Assembly: GCA_027079365.1 (NCBI GenBank)
Contig: JALWVW010000335.1
Location: 1-38,363, forward strand
Length of the DNA: 38,363 bases
Source: Campylobacteraceae bacterium
GTDB taxonomy: Bacteria > Campylobacterota > Campylobacteria > Campylobacterales > Sulfurovaceae
Reading direction: 5' to 3'
Part shown: one piece after another, positions 24,477 through 33,651 of the stretch
How positions within the stretch are numbered: position 1 is the first letter of the stretch
Layout of the letters: each line of letters opens with the position of its first letter
Made by a program: the position numbers and the translations under genes
Notes under the pieces: model-generated
What the model saw: only the letters and a program-made list of their open reading frames with translations
Databases searched by the model: none
Told to the model about the DNA's origin: nothing

Positions 24477-26729
24477 ATGATGAGCAAAAGAGAAACAATG
24501 CCTTCCCTTGTGACAGTGACCATTGACGGGAAAGTGTGCCAAGGGCAACGGGGCCAAACCATCCTGGAGATCGCCAGAGCGCATGATATCTATATTCCTA
24601 CTATGTGCTACCTGACTAAAGTGATGCCAATCGCATCCTGTCGGATGTGTGTGGTGGCCGTAGAGGGTGTGGAGGGCATGATACTTTCTTGCCAAGAGAG
24701 AGCCGTTGAAGGTGCGGTGATCCATACCCAGAATGAGGCACTCTATCGTGAGCGACAGAATATCATGAAGCTCTATGGGGTCAACCATCCTCTGGAGTGC
24801 GGAGTCTGTGACAAAAGTGGTGAATGTGACCTGCAGAACAAAACACTGGAATTCCATGTTGACCAACAGCCTTTTGCCGCAAAAGATCAGCATAGACCTG
24901 TGCAGGATTGGGGATTTGTCTCCTATGATCCCTCTTTGTGTATCATGTGTGAGAAGTGTGTACGGGTCTCTAATGAAATTACAGGAAACGGTGCGTTGCA
25001 AATAGCCTCAGGTGGGTACAAATCCACCATTGTCAACACCAAAATGGACAAAAGCGATATGTCTTTGGGCGAATCTGCGGCAGTCTGTCCTGTGGGTGCA
25101 CTGGTTGCTACGGATTTCAAGTACAGCAGCAATGCCTGGGAGCTGGAGAAGATTCCGGCAAGCTGTAGCCATTGCAGTGCAGCCTGCCAGCTCTACTACG
25201 AGGTCAAAAATGAAAAGATCTATCGTGTGACCAACGCCTATGAGTTTGCTTCTCTGTGCGGGAGAGGAAGGTTTGATTTTGATTTTGCCAATAGTGGCGT
25301 AGTGAAAGATCAAGAAGCTTTTGATAAAGCAGTCAAGGCACTCTCGGAAGCAGATAGTGTGATCTTTGATTCCAGGATCACCAATGAAGAGGCACTGATT
25401 CTGCAAAAACTCAAAGAGAAACTGGGTTTCAGGCTGGTCAATCATGAGGCTAGAGCCTATCAGAAATTTACTGAGGCCTATAGCAGCATCTCTGGAAAAA
25501 CACTTTACAATGGTACTTTGAAGCAGGTAGCAGAAGCACGCGCTATCATCGTGCTTGGTACGCGACTCCATGATGACAATCCTCAGGTGGATTACCACAT
25601 CACCATGGCGAGCAAGCGACACAAGGCCAGAGTGGTCTATATGCATCCTATGGAAGATGGCAGGATGCAGGAGCGGGTGACACAGTTTGTCAAGTATGAG
25701 GTAGGCACAGAGGATGGTGTGGCTGCACTGCTTGCGCATACTCTGCTGACAGAAGCAGTACTTCCTGCCTCTATCAGAGAAGTGCTGGATGATCTGGATA
25801 TTGGAAACCTGAGTGCCGAAAGCAATATCGGGGAGGAGGAGTTGACTGATATCGCTGTGTCAATGCAGGGCAAAGCCCATCGTGTACTGATCGTGGGAAG
25901 TGATCTCTATGCACACCCCCGTGCCGCACAGATCGCCAAGCTGTTAGCACTGCTGGAGCGTTATGCCGGATTCAGTGTCATGCTGGTGCCGCCTTCAACC
26001 AATACACTGGGCGTCTCCCTGATCTGTACGCTGGATGATAGGACAGAGGGTAAAACCGTAGGCTACCACGCCAAGGCAGATTTTGTACTGAGCAGTAGCC
26101 AAGAGGGTGATCTGGATATGCCGGCACTCAATCAGCAGGAGGGCACTTTCACCCCTCTGGATAAATGTGTGGTGCCTACCCATGTGGCACTGCCCTACGG
26201 GGGGTTTGTGCTGAATGATCTTGCCTCTGCATTAGGTGTGAGGCAGCCTTATACGATAGCGTATACGGCAATGCTTCCGACAGACAAAGGATACCGGACG
26301 GAGCATTTTGATGCATTGCCTGACCACTATGATGCCACAGGGGAAGCGCACAGAGGATATCTTTTGCATGAGCAGACCTGTGCATCTCATCTCGAGATCG
26401 AAGAGGTTGAGGAGCTGGATGGATATGATGGTGTCGTCGTGTATCGCTGCGACAGTCAGGAGATACTTTCTGCCTCTATCCGACCGACAGAAGAAATGCA
26501 GTATATGCCCCTGAAAGGTTCACAGCAGTTTGCAACAGCAGCAAAACTAAAGGACGGAGAGGTGATAGAGTTTATGATTGATGGTGTCACAATGAAACGA
26601 GTGTTTAGGATTGATACATCTATGAAAGGAACAGTAGCACTAAATCCCCAGTTTGACATGGGATTAAGTACTCCTTTGCTATCCTCTTATAGATTTAGCA
26701 GGTTAAAGTTCCAAAGAGTGGAGAGCTGA
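24477..26729 (+). CDS. nuoG: Complex I subunit NuoG, copy 1
   Basis: NuoG carries the electron wire between the input module and NuoI. This 750-residue copy has the 2Fe-2S ligands C44, C55, C58 and C72 (N1b), the His-ligated N5 set H104, C108, C111 and C117, one ferredoxin-like set C155, C158, C161 and C204 (N4), and C230, C233, C237 and C261, which match the N7 cluster found in some bacterial NuoG. A molybdopterin-type domain without cofactor motifs follows. AGGAGG precedes the start (ATG 24477 or 24480). The second copy begins one base after its stop. Confidence 0.95.
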   Translation: MMSKRETMPSLVTVTIDGKVCQGQRGQTILEIARAHDIYIPTMCYLTKVMPIASCRMCVVAVEGVEGMILSCQERAVEGAVIHTQNEALYRERQNIMKLYGVNHPLECGVCDKSGECDLQNKTLEFHVDQQPFAAKDQHRPVQDWGFVSYDPSLCIMCEKCVRVSNEITGNGALQIASGGYKSTIVNTKMDKSDMSLGESAAVCPVGALVATDFKYSSNAWELEKIPASCSHCSAACQLYYEVKNEKIYRVTNAYEFASLCGRGRFDFDFANSGVVKDQEAFDKAVKALSEADSVIFDSRITNEEALILQKLKEKLGFRLVNHEARAYQKFTEAYSSISGKTLYNGTLKQVAEARAIIVLGTRLHDDNPQVDYHITMASKRHKARVVYMHPMEDGRMQERVTQFVKYEVGTEDGVAALLAHTLLTEAVLPASIREVLDDLDIGNLSAESNIGEEELTDIAVSMQGKAHRVLIVGSDLYAHPRAAQIAKLLALLERYAGFSVMLVPPSTNTLGVSLICTLDDRTEGKTVGYHAKADFVLSSSQEGDLDMPALNQQEGTFTPLDKCVVPTHVALPYGGFVLNDLASALGVRQPYTIAYTAMLPTDKGYRTEHFDALPDHYDATGEAHRGYLLHEQTCASHLEIEEVEELDGYDGVVVYRCDSQEILSASIRPTEEMQYMPLKGSQQFATAAKLKDGEVIEFMIDGVTMKRVFRIDTSMKGTVALNPQFDMGLSTPLLSSYRFSRLKFQRVES
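26109..26146 (+). repeat. 38-bp stretch identical to one in the second nuoG
   Basis: These 38 bases are identical to 28579-28616 in nuoG2 and encode the conserved DLDMPALNQQEG segment. The surrounding DNA is much less alike. It may mark recombination between the copies or strong constraint. Confidence 0.85.
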
Positions 26730-26730
26730 T

Positions 26731-29190
26731 ATGAGCAGTATTACAATTACGATAGATGGTCAGGCGTGTCAGGCTAAAGAGGGTGAGTTTATTCTCAATA
26801 TTGCCAGAGCCAATGGGATATTTATCCCTGCAATTTGCTACTTGACGCGGTGTTCACCGACATTGGCATGCCGTATCTGTCTGGTTGAAGCAGACGGTAA
26901 GCGGGTCTACTCCTGTAATGCAAAAGCCAAAGACGGGATGAATATCGTTACAAAGAACGAAGAGATACTTGAAGAACGCAGGGCGATCATGGAAGTCTAT
27001 GATGTCAATCATCCTCTGCAGTGCGGTGTCTGTGACCAGAGCGGGGAGTGTGAACTGCAGAACTATACCTTGGAGCTTGGTGTTGATTCGCAGTCTTTTG
27101 CTATTCCCGATACCAAGAGAGAAGCAACCACCTGGAGCTCAGTGCTGCACTATGATCCGGGTCTGTGTATCGTGTGCGAACGATGTGTAACCGTCTGTAA
27201 AGATATGGTGGGTGATGCGGCACTCAGTACGGGTCCTCGTGGCGGAGAGAAGCTGAGCAAAGAGCTCAAGGAGATAGTCCCTAAAGATGCCTATGCCATG
27301 TGGAACAAGCTTCAGAAATCAGTCATCGTGCCCAGTAACGGTACAGGTGAGACCAACTGTAGCGACTGTGGTGAGTGTATCGCTGTCTGTCCTGTGGGTG
27401 CACTGGTCAGCAGGGATTTTCAGTATACCTCCAATGCCTGGGATCTGACACGCATCCCGGCAGTGTCTGCCCACTCCAGTGACGGGTTTCAGATCTACTA
27501 TGAAGTGAAGCCTACGTCTATCGCAGACAGAACACCCAAGATATACAGAGTAACTAATGAGTGGCACTATACTTCACTCGATGGTGCGGCTAGATTTGCC
27601 TATGATTTTGAAAATGGCAGCGCTCAAAAAGATCCTGTTGCTTTTGCCAAGGCAGTGGAGGCCTTGAAAAAGGCAGAGACCATACGCTTCAATGCGACGA
27701 TTACCAATGAAGAGGCATTGATGCTCCAGACACTCAAAGAGAAGCTGGGACTCAAGCTTTATAATCCTGAAGTGGGTGCTTACCAAAAGTTTCTTGCTTC
27801 CTATGCCAAGACAAGCGGTAACAGCCTCTACAGTGGGGATACGGACAAGATCATGAAGGAGAGTGATTTTGTGATTGCGGTGGGTACGCACCTCAGAAAT
27901 GAAGCACCAGGCAGCAGGCATGCCTTTAACAATGTACAGAAAATGAACAAAGGTGCCGGGCTCTATTTCCATCCTGTAGGAGATGCCCTTGTCCCTACCT
28001 TTGGTAAATCTGTCAGCCAGTTTGCGTATAGTCCTGGTCTGGAAGAGGCGGCACTCTATCTGATTCTTGATCTGTTTGCAGACAAGGAGAAACTCCCCAA
28101 AGAGGTTGCAGCATATCTAGAGGATTTCCACAGTACAGAGACAAAGACTGTCCAAGAGAAAGTCATGGTCGATGTGGTGGAGACTGTGGTGGACGAGGAG
28201 ACAGGTGAGAGCAAAGAGGTGACCAAAAAAGTACCTCAGATGGTGGAGAAAGAGATCGAAGTGGTGCGTAATGGACTGGTAGAACTTCTGGGTAAAAAGA
28301 GCGATACTTTCGCTGCAGAATTTGAGAAGATGCTCAAGAAAAAAGAGCGTTTCTCTCTGATGGTGGGAGAGGATCTCTATTATCACGAGAAGGCGGAAAA
28401 TCTTGCCAAACTGGTAGCACTTATCGAAAAAGCATGTGACTTTGATCTGGTGATCATCCCACCAAAATCCAATGCCTTAGGTGTCGCATTGATCTGTGCA
28501 CTGGATGACCAGGCCTCTGGCTACACGGTTGGGTACAATGAAAATGGTGACTTTAGACTCTCTGCACTGGGTGACGGAGATCTGGATATGCCGGCACTCA
28601 ATCAGCAGGAGGGCACACTGACCACACTTGGCAAAAGGATCGTACCCACCAACGCAGCACTGCCGTATCATGGATATGAGCTCAATGATCTTGTGCGAGA
28701 GCTTGTAGGTGCCCCTGCCGAGACGATTGACTGGACAGCAAAACTCCCCAAAAAGAGAGGCTACAAAGCAGTGGCATTTGATGCCCTCACCAATGCCTAC
28801 AGCAATGATGGTGTAGATCACAGAGGGTATCTTCTTGATACTGAGAGTAGAGAGGAGAAGCTTCCTGAAGTAGAAACTCCTGCAGTCTACAGTGCACTTG
28901 AGGGTGAGATCGCAGTGCGTCTCAACCCTGGCAGACAGTTCAGTGATTTTACAGACAAGGCACATCAGATATTTGAGCCCTTTGCGCTCTATACGAGTCC
29001 AGAGAAAGCAGCAGAGCTAGGCGCACGCGTTGAGGTGGTATTCAAAAACAGGGTGTTGAAACTGGATGTTATCGCCGATGACAAGATGGAGGGAGATATC
29101 GTCTGTGTGCCTGACTTTAAAAGCCGTGAAGATATCTATGGGCTCTTCGGCGATCGCCGCTATCAAACAGTAACACTAAGAAAGGGTTAG
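26731..29190 (+). CDS. nuoG2: Complex I subunit NuoG, copy 2, with altered cluster set
   Basis: This 819-residue paralogue keeps N1b (C36, C47, C50, C62) and N5 (H94, C98, C101, C107). It has two full ferredoxin motifs: C146, C149, C152 with C156, and C210, C213, C216 with C220, which is enough for two 4Fe-4S clusters where copy 1 has one. The N7 cysteines are replaced: the segment reads RIPAVSAHSSDG. Around residues 469-515 there is a charged Val/Glu/Lys-rich insertion not seen in copy 1. The downstream domain is clearly related to copy 1. It starts one base after nuoG1 and is followed one base later by nuoH. The extra cluster could accept electrons from ferredoxin or a second donor, which is an inference. 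Confidence 0.93.
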   Translation: MSSITITIDGQACQAKEGEFILNIARANGIFIPAICYLTRCSPTLACRICLVEADGKRVYSCNAKAKDGMNIVTKNEEILEERRAIMEVYDVNHPLQCGVCDQSGECELQNYTLELGVDSQSFAIPDTKREATTWSSVLHYDPGLCIVCERCVTVCKDMVGDAALSTGPRGGEKLSKELKEIVPKDAYAMWNKLQKSVIVPSNGTGETNCSDCGECIAVCPVGALVSRDFQYTSNAWDLTRIPAVSAHSSDGFQIYYEVKPTSIADRTPKIYRVTNEWHYTSLDGAARFAYDFENGSAQKDPVAFAKAVEALKKAETIRFNATITNEEALMLQTLKEKLGLKLYNPEVGAYQKFLASYAKTSGNSLYSGDTDKIMKESDFVIAVGTHLRNEAPGSRHAFNNVQKMNKGAGLYFHPVGDALVPTFGKSVSQFAYSPGLEEAALYLILDLFADKEKLPKEVAAYLEDFHSTETKTVQEKVMVDVVETVVDEETGESKEVTKKVPQMVEKEIEVVRNGLVELLGKKSDTFAAEFEKMLKKKERFSLMVGEDLYYHEKAENLAKLVALIEKACDFDLVIIPPKSNALGVALICALDDQASGYTVGYNENGDFRLSALGDGDLDMPALNQQEGTLTTLGKRIVPTNAALPYHGYELNDLVRELVGAPAETIDWTAKLPKKRGYKAVAFDALTNAYSNDGVDHRGYLLDTESREEKLPEVETPAVYSALEGEIAVRLNPGRQFSDFTDKAHQIFEPFALYTSPEKAAELGARVEVVFKNRVLKLDVIADDKMEGDIVCVPDFKSREDIYGLFGDRRYQTVTLRKG
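28579..28616 (+). repeat. Second copy of the 38-bp identity shared by the nuoG genes
   Basis: Identical to 26109-26146; the first mismatch on each side is the adjacent base. Confidence 0.85.
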
Positions 29191-29191
29191 T

Positions 29192-30226
29192 ATGGAAACA
29201 ACAATGATACATGAAGTGACCTGGATCGGCGCAGCGGTCAAAGCATTGATTGCTTTGCTGCTCGTTTCAGCGGTCGCAGGATTTGGTACCTATATAGAGA
29301 GGAAGGTGTTGGCATGGATGCAGCGACGACCCGGCCCTGCACATGTAGGGCCTTTCGGGCTGTTGCAACTGGCAGCGGATGGTATCAAACTCTTTACCAA
29401 AGAGGACTTTATCCCACAGTTTTCCAACCGCTTGATCTTCTCAATTGCACCTGTGATCACTGCAGGAACAGCCTTTATTGCGCTGGCAGCAGTGCCGCTT
29501 TTCCCTGACTTTACCTTTCCTTCGTGGATACCGCTGCTAGGAGGCGTATTTGTCCCTTCTATTGCATCTGATGTCAATATAGGGATACTCTTTATCCTCG
29601 CAGCGATGGCGGCAGGACTGTATGGTCCTCTGCTTGCAGGCATGTCTCAGCAAAACAAATGGGGGATTATCGGTGCAGCGAGAACAGCTGTACAGTTTCT
29701 CAGCTACGAGGTTGTCACCGGGCTTTCGCTGTTGGCACCTATTATGCTAGTCAGTTCCCTTTCTTTGGTGGACTTCAATAACTATCAGGCAGGCGGTATT
29801 GGCTCATGGATGCTTTGGCAGCAGCCTTTGGCATTTATTCTCTTTTTGATCGCAGGATTTGCAGAGACCAACCGTACACCCTTTGACCTGCTTGAGCATG
29901 AAGCAGAGATTGTTTCGGGCTTTGTGACGGAGTACAGTGGACTTCGCTGGGGACTCTTCTTTGTGGGTGAGTATGCCAACATGATCACGATCGGTGTACT
30001 TGCATCGGTGGTCTTTTGTGGTGGCTACAGTGACCTCTGGTTGATTCCGGGTTGGTTGATGATGGGGCTCAAGGTGAGCTTCTTCTTCTTTTTGATGTTG
30101 TGGGTAAGGGCTTCCTGGCCGCATATCAGACCTGACCAGTTGATGTGGTTGAGCTGGAAAGTATTGATGCCGCTGGCAGTTGTCAATGTAGTGATCACCG
30201 GTATCGTCATGATGGCGATGGCATAA
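29192..30226 (+). CDS. nuoH: Complex I subunit NuoH
   Basis: NuoH joins the peripheral and membrane arms and forms part of the quinone tunnel. The 344-residue product has about eight membrane helices, the loop RRPGPAHVGPFGLLQLAADGIKL and the acidic loop ETNRTPFDLLEHEAEIVSGF, both family signatures. The length is normal. It starts one base after nuoG2. Confidence 0.98.
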   Translation: METTMIHEVTWIGAAVKALIALLLVSAVAGFGTYIERKVLAWMQRRPGPAHVGPFGLLQLAADGIKLFTKEDFIPQFSNRLIFSIAPVITAGTAFIALAAVPLFPDFTFPSWIPLLGGVFVPSIASDVNIGILFILAAMAAGLYGPLLAGMSQQNKWGIIGAARTAVQFLSYEVVTGLSLLAPIMLVSSLSLVDFNNYQAGGIGSWMLWQQPLAFILFLIAGFAETNRTPFDLLEHEAEIVSGFVTEYSGLRWGLFFVGEYANMITIGVLASVVFCGGYSDLWLIPGWLMMGLKVSFFFFLMLWVRASWPHIRPDQLMWLSWKVLMPLAVVNVVITGIVMMAMA

Positions 30227-30235
30227 GGAGTAGCA

Positions 30236-30859
30236 ATGAGCTTAGAACAATTTAAAAATAGAAATGTAGGACAGCAGCAGTACCGTATGCTGGATCTAGG
30301 AAAGACGCCTGAGACAGGTTGGGGAAGATTCAAGCAGGTACTGGGCAGATCACTTAAGGTGGAGCTGCTGATAGGGTTGGGTGTAACTTTTGGTGTGATG
30401 ATCCGTACCCTCTTTCGCGGGGAGACCCATACGATCCGTTATCCTTTTGAGAAGATACCTATCTCCCGTAGATACCGCGCTATCCACGAGATGAAACGAC
30501 TGCTGGAGAGCGGACACTATCGCTGTATTGGATGTGGACTTTGTGAAAAGATCTGTATCTCCAACTGTATTACGATGGACACGCGCTATGATGAGAATCA
30601 GCGTAAAGAGGTTAGTGAATACAGCATCAATTTTGGTCGATGTATCTTCTGTGGGTATTGTGCAGAGGTCTGTCCGGAGCTTGCGATCGTACATGGAGAC
30701 AGATATGAGACAGCCTCCGAGCAGCGTGCGAGCTTCTCGCTCTTTGAGGACATGCTGACACCAATCGACAAGCTGAAGTCTCAACAAGAGTATCCAGGGT
30801 TTGGGGCAGTCTCCCCCAATGCGGATGAGAATATCAAAAAAACGCCATTAGCGTATTAA
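30236..30859 (+). CDS. nuoI: Complex I subunit NuoI (clusters N6a and N6b)
   Basis: NuoI is a ferredoxin-like subunit that passes electrons to NuoB. The 207-residue product has two 4Fe-4S motifs: C97, C100, C103 and C107 (CIGCGLCEKIC) and C136, C139, C142 and C146 (CIFCGYCAEVCPE). The first set lacks the usual proline after its fourth cysteine. A GGAG ribosome binding site precedes it. Confidence 0.97.
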   Translation: MSLEQFKNRNVGQQQYRMLDLGKTPETGWGRFKQVLGRSLKVELLIGLGVTFGVMIRTLFRGETHTIRYPFEKIPISRRYRAIHEMKRLLESGHYRCIGCGLCEKICISNCITMDTRYDENQRKEVSEYSINFGRCIFCGYCAEVCPELAIVHGDRYETASEQRASFSLFEDMLTPIDKLKSQQEYPGFGAVSPNADENIKKTPLAY

Positions 30860-30869
30860 GGGAGTATAG

Positions 30870-31427
30870 ATGATAACCATTGCTTTTTATTTCTTTGCTG
30901 TACTCATTACACTCCTCTTTTTGGTGACCGTAATGAGTAAAAACGTGCTGTATGCTATGACCTCTCTTGCAGCAGGTATGGTATTGATATCAGGACTCTT
31001 CTTTATCTTGGGTGCTGATTTCCTTGGTGTGGTGCAGCTGATCGTCTATGTGGGTGCCGTCATGGCACTGTACTCTTTTGCCATGATGTTCTTTGATGTC
31101 AATAAAGATGTCAAAGAGAAAAATGGCAGCGCTGCTACGGTATTTCTCTTAGGTGGTGCTATCGCATTGATGCTGGTGCTGGTCTTTTCTGCACCGATGA
31201 TCGGACAGGGGGCGGCTTCGCTATATCCTCAAGTGGCAGGCGCTACCAATCCTCAAGCAGTAGGTCTGGTACTGTTTACCAAGTATCTTGTGCCGTTTGA
31301 GGTGGCCGCAGTGATGTTGCTGGTAGCCATGATCGCTGGTATCATACTGGCAGGGAAGAAAATGGATCTGAGTCTCTCGACAACAGAAGAAGAGATCTTG
31401 GATGAGACACAAGGAGGTGACAAATGA
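30870..31427 (+). CDS. nuoJ: Complex I subunit NuoJ
   Basis: NuoJ is a membrane subunit whose third helix changes shape during turnover. The 185-residue product has about five hydrophobic helices and the conserved DFLGVVQLIVYVGAVMALYSFAMM segment. The end is a short charged tail (TEEEILDETQGG). It overlaps nuoK by four bases (ATGA). Confidence 0.96.
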   Translation: MITIAFYFFAVLITLLFLVTVMSKNVLYAMTSLAAGMVLISGLFFILGADFLGVVQLIVYVGAVMALYSFAMMFFDVNKDVKEKNGSAATVFLLGGAIALMLVLVFSAPMIGQGAASLYPQVAGATNPQAVGLVLFTKYLVPFEVAAVMLLVAMIAGIILAGKKMDLSLSTTEEEILDETQGGDK

Positions 31428-31726
31428 TAGGGCTTAGCCATTACCTGATACTTTCAGGTATCCTGTTTTCGATAGGACTGATAGGGGTGCTAAGAAGAAA
31501 GAATCTGCTGATGCTCTTTTTTGCGACAGAGATTATGCTCAATGCGGCCAATATCGCTTTTGCTGCCATCTCCAGTCACTATCATGATATGGCAGGGCAG
31601 ATGTTTGCCTTCTTTGTCATAGCTGTAGCTGCAAGTGAAGTGGCCGTAGGACTTGGTTTGCTGGTGATACTGTACAAAAAGTATGGCACGCTTGACCTTG
31701 ATATGTATACAGTGATGAGGGGGTAA
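31424..31726 (+). CDS. nuoK: Complex I subunit NuoK
   Basis: NuoK is a three-helix membrane subunit of the proton path. The 100-residue product has the two buried glutamates at the same positions as in E. coli: E36 (FFATEIMLNAAN) and E72 (AVAASEVAVGLG). AGGAGGT, inside the end of nuoJ, serves as its ribosome binding site. Confidence 0.97.
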   Translation: MIGLSHYLILSGILFSIGLIGVLRRKNLLMLFFATEIMLNAANIAFAAISSHYHDMAGQMFAFFVIAVAASEVAVGLGLLVILYKKYGTLDLDMYTVMRG

Positions 31727-31728
31727 GG

Positions 31729-33651
31729 ATGGAAAATTTAGTCTATATCGCGCTCTTCGCACCGCTGGTTGGCTCGCTGTTTGCTGCACTGTTTGGGATG
31801 CAAAAGAAAAATGCTATTACCGGTATCGTGACATCTATGTTGCTTTTTATCTCTTTTGTCGCCTCTGCGATCCTTTTCAATCATGTGATGACCGTAGGGC
31901 CAGTTCATGTGAGAATGATGGACTGGATCATGGCAGGAGATATGCTGATCCCCTTTGGGTTCTTGGTTGATCAGGTTTCGGTAACGATGATGACAGTAGT
32001 GACACTGGTCTCTACTGTGGTACATATCTATTCCAACGGTTACATGGATCATGATAAGAGCTTCAATCGCTTTTTCTCCTATCTTTCTGCTTTCGTCTTC
32101 TCCATGATGGTGCTGGTCATGAGTGATAACTTTTTGGGGCTCTTTATCGGATGGGAAGGCGTGGGTGTCTGCTCATGGCTCCTGATCGGATTTTGGTATC
32201 ACAAAGAAGATGTCAGTAGAGAAGTTAACCCTTCGATCTCTCCTTCTTGGGCAGCCAATGAAGCATTTATCATGAACCGTATCGCTGACCTTGGCATGCT
32301 CATAGGTATCTTTATTCTGTACTGGAATATTGGCTCTTTGCAGTACGATGTTGTTTTTGCAGCATTGCCAAATCTCAGCGACGGCATATTGGTTGCGGCT
32401 GCGGTGGCACTCTTCATCGGCGCGATGGGTAAATCAGCACAGTTTCCTCTGCATACCTGGCTAACCGATGCGATGGAGGGTCCTACACCCGTCTCCGCAC
32501 TGATCCATGCTGCCACGATGGTGACAGCCGGTGTCTTCTTGGTGATTCGTGCCAATCCACTCTATAGTATGGAAGCAGTACACTGGGTGAGCTACTTTAT
32601 CGCCAGCCTGGGTACTTTTGTGGCGATTTTCGCTGCCTCCATGGCGCTGGTTAATCGTGATCTCAAGCGCATCATTGCCTTCTCCACACTGTCTCAGCTA
32701 GGGTATATGTTTGCCGCTGCCGGACTGGGTGCCTACTGGATCGCACTCTTCCATCTTGCAGCGCATGCCTTCTTCAAAGCACTGCTTTTCTTGGGTGCAG
32801 GTAATGTCATGCATGCGATGGATGGTGAGCTGGATATTTTCAAGATGGGAGGACTCAAAAAAGTGATGCGTTGGACCTATCTCTATATGGGACTTGCCTC
32901 TTTGGCACTGTCGGGGATTGGTATCGCCGGAATTGGTTTTGCCGGATACTTCTCCAAAGATGCGATCATAGAGACAGCCTTCAATGAGCATACCTATATT
33001 CTCTGGGTGATTCTGGTGGTGACTGCTGGTCTGACAGCATTTTACAGCTTCAGACAGGTGTTTTTGACCTTCCATGGCAATGAACGCTACCATGAGATTG
33101 GTGCCCATCCGCATGAGATGTATACCTATGTATTGATCGGTATGTCACCTCTTGCGATTCTTGCCGTGATTGCCGGATTCTTTCAGGACTGGTTTGAGCA
33201 CTTTGTCACAGCTTTGTTGCCGGAGTATCACATGAGTGAGCATACCCACCATCTCTCTTGGATATTAGGACTGATAGTGATTGCCTTTGCTGTAGGAGGC
33301 ATCGTGTTGGCCTATGTCAAATACAATAGAGGGCTTAAGCGCAACGAAAAGCTTGAGCATTCCTTTGTCTATAAACTCTTGGCAAATCAGTACTATATAC
33401 CAATATTGTATGAAAAGATCTTTTCCCAGCCTTATGCTGCACTTTCCAAGTTCTCATGGGCTGTACTGGATCAAAAAGTGGTTGATGCTACCGTGGACGG
33501 TATCGGCCATATCATCAAAAGCACAGGGGACAATACACGCAAGATCCAAACAGGAAACCTCTCAGACTACCTTAGATGGATGGCAGGTGGAGCCCTATTG
33601 CTTGTCGTGATTGCCTTTGTGGCGTTTAAACTCAGCCAAGGAGCTAACTAA
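31729..33651 (+). CDS. nuoL: Complex I subunit NuoL (antiporter-like)
   Basis: NuoL is the distal proton-pumping subunit with the long lateral helix. The 640-residue product keeps the key residues E143 (GWEGVGVCSW), K235 (GAMGKSAQFPLHTWL) and H260 (ALIHAATMV), matching E144, K229 and H254 in E. coli. The C-terminal part has the expected amphipathic segment and a final membrane helix. Its stop overlaps the nuoM start (TAATG). Confidence 0.98.
   Translation: MENLVYIALFAPLVGSLFAALFGMQKKNAITGIVTSMLLFISFVASAILFNHVMTVGPVHVRMMDWIMAGDMLIPFGFLVDQVSVTMMTVVTLVSTVVHIYSNGYMDHDKSFNRFFSYLSAFVFSMMVLVMSDNFLGLFIGWEGVGVCSWLLIGFWYHKEDVSREVNPSISPSWAANEAFIMNRIADLGMLIGIFILYWNIGSLQYDVVFAALPNLSDGILVAAAVALFIGAMGKSAQFPLHTWLTDAMEGPTPVSALIHAATMVTAGVFLVIRANPLYSMEAVHWVSYFIASLGTFVAIFAASMALVNRDLKRIIAFSTLSQLGYMFAAAGLGAYWIALFHLAAHAFFKALLFLGAGNVMHAMDGELDIFKMGGLKKVMRWTYLYMGLASLALSGIGIAGIGFAGYFSKDAIIETAFNEHTYILWVILVVTAGLTAFYSFRQVFLTFHGNERYHEIGAHPHEMYTYVLIGMSPLAILAVIAGFFQDWFEHFVTALLPEYHMSEHTHHLSWILGLIVIAFAVGGIVLAYVKYNRGLKRNEKLEHSFVYKLLANQYYIPILYEKIFSQPYAALSKFSWAVLDQKVVDATVDGIGHIIKSTGDNTRKIQTGNLSDYLRWMAGGALLLVVIAFVAFKLSQGAN

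Noticed and set aside
24078-25001. 307-codon minus-strand ORF opposite the flavoprotein and nuoG1
   Set aside because: It is antisense to two well-supported genes, has no recognisable motif or ribosome binding site, and spans their junction. It is a shadow of their codon use.
25008-25739. 243-codon minus-strand ORF inside nuoG1
   Set aside because: Fully antisense to a conserved gene and without protein-family features.
26201-26206. G6 run in nuoG1 (a similar run is in miaA near 37683)
   Set aside because: Six G is below the length usually linked to phase variation and lies in conserved coding sequence.
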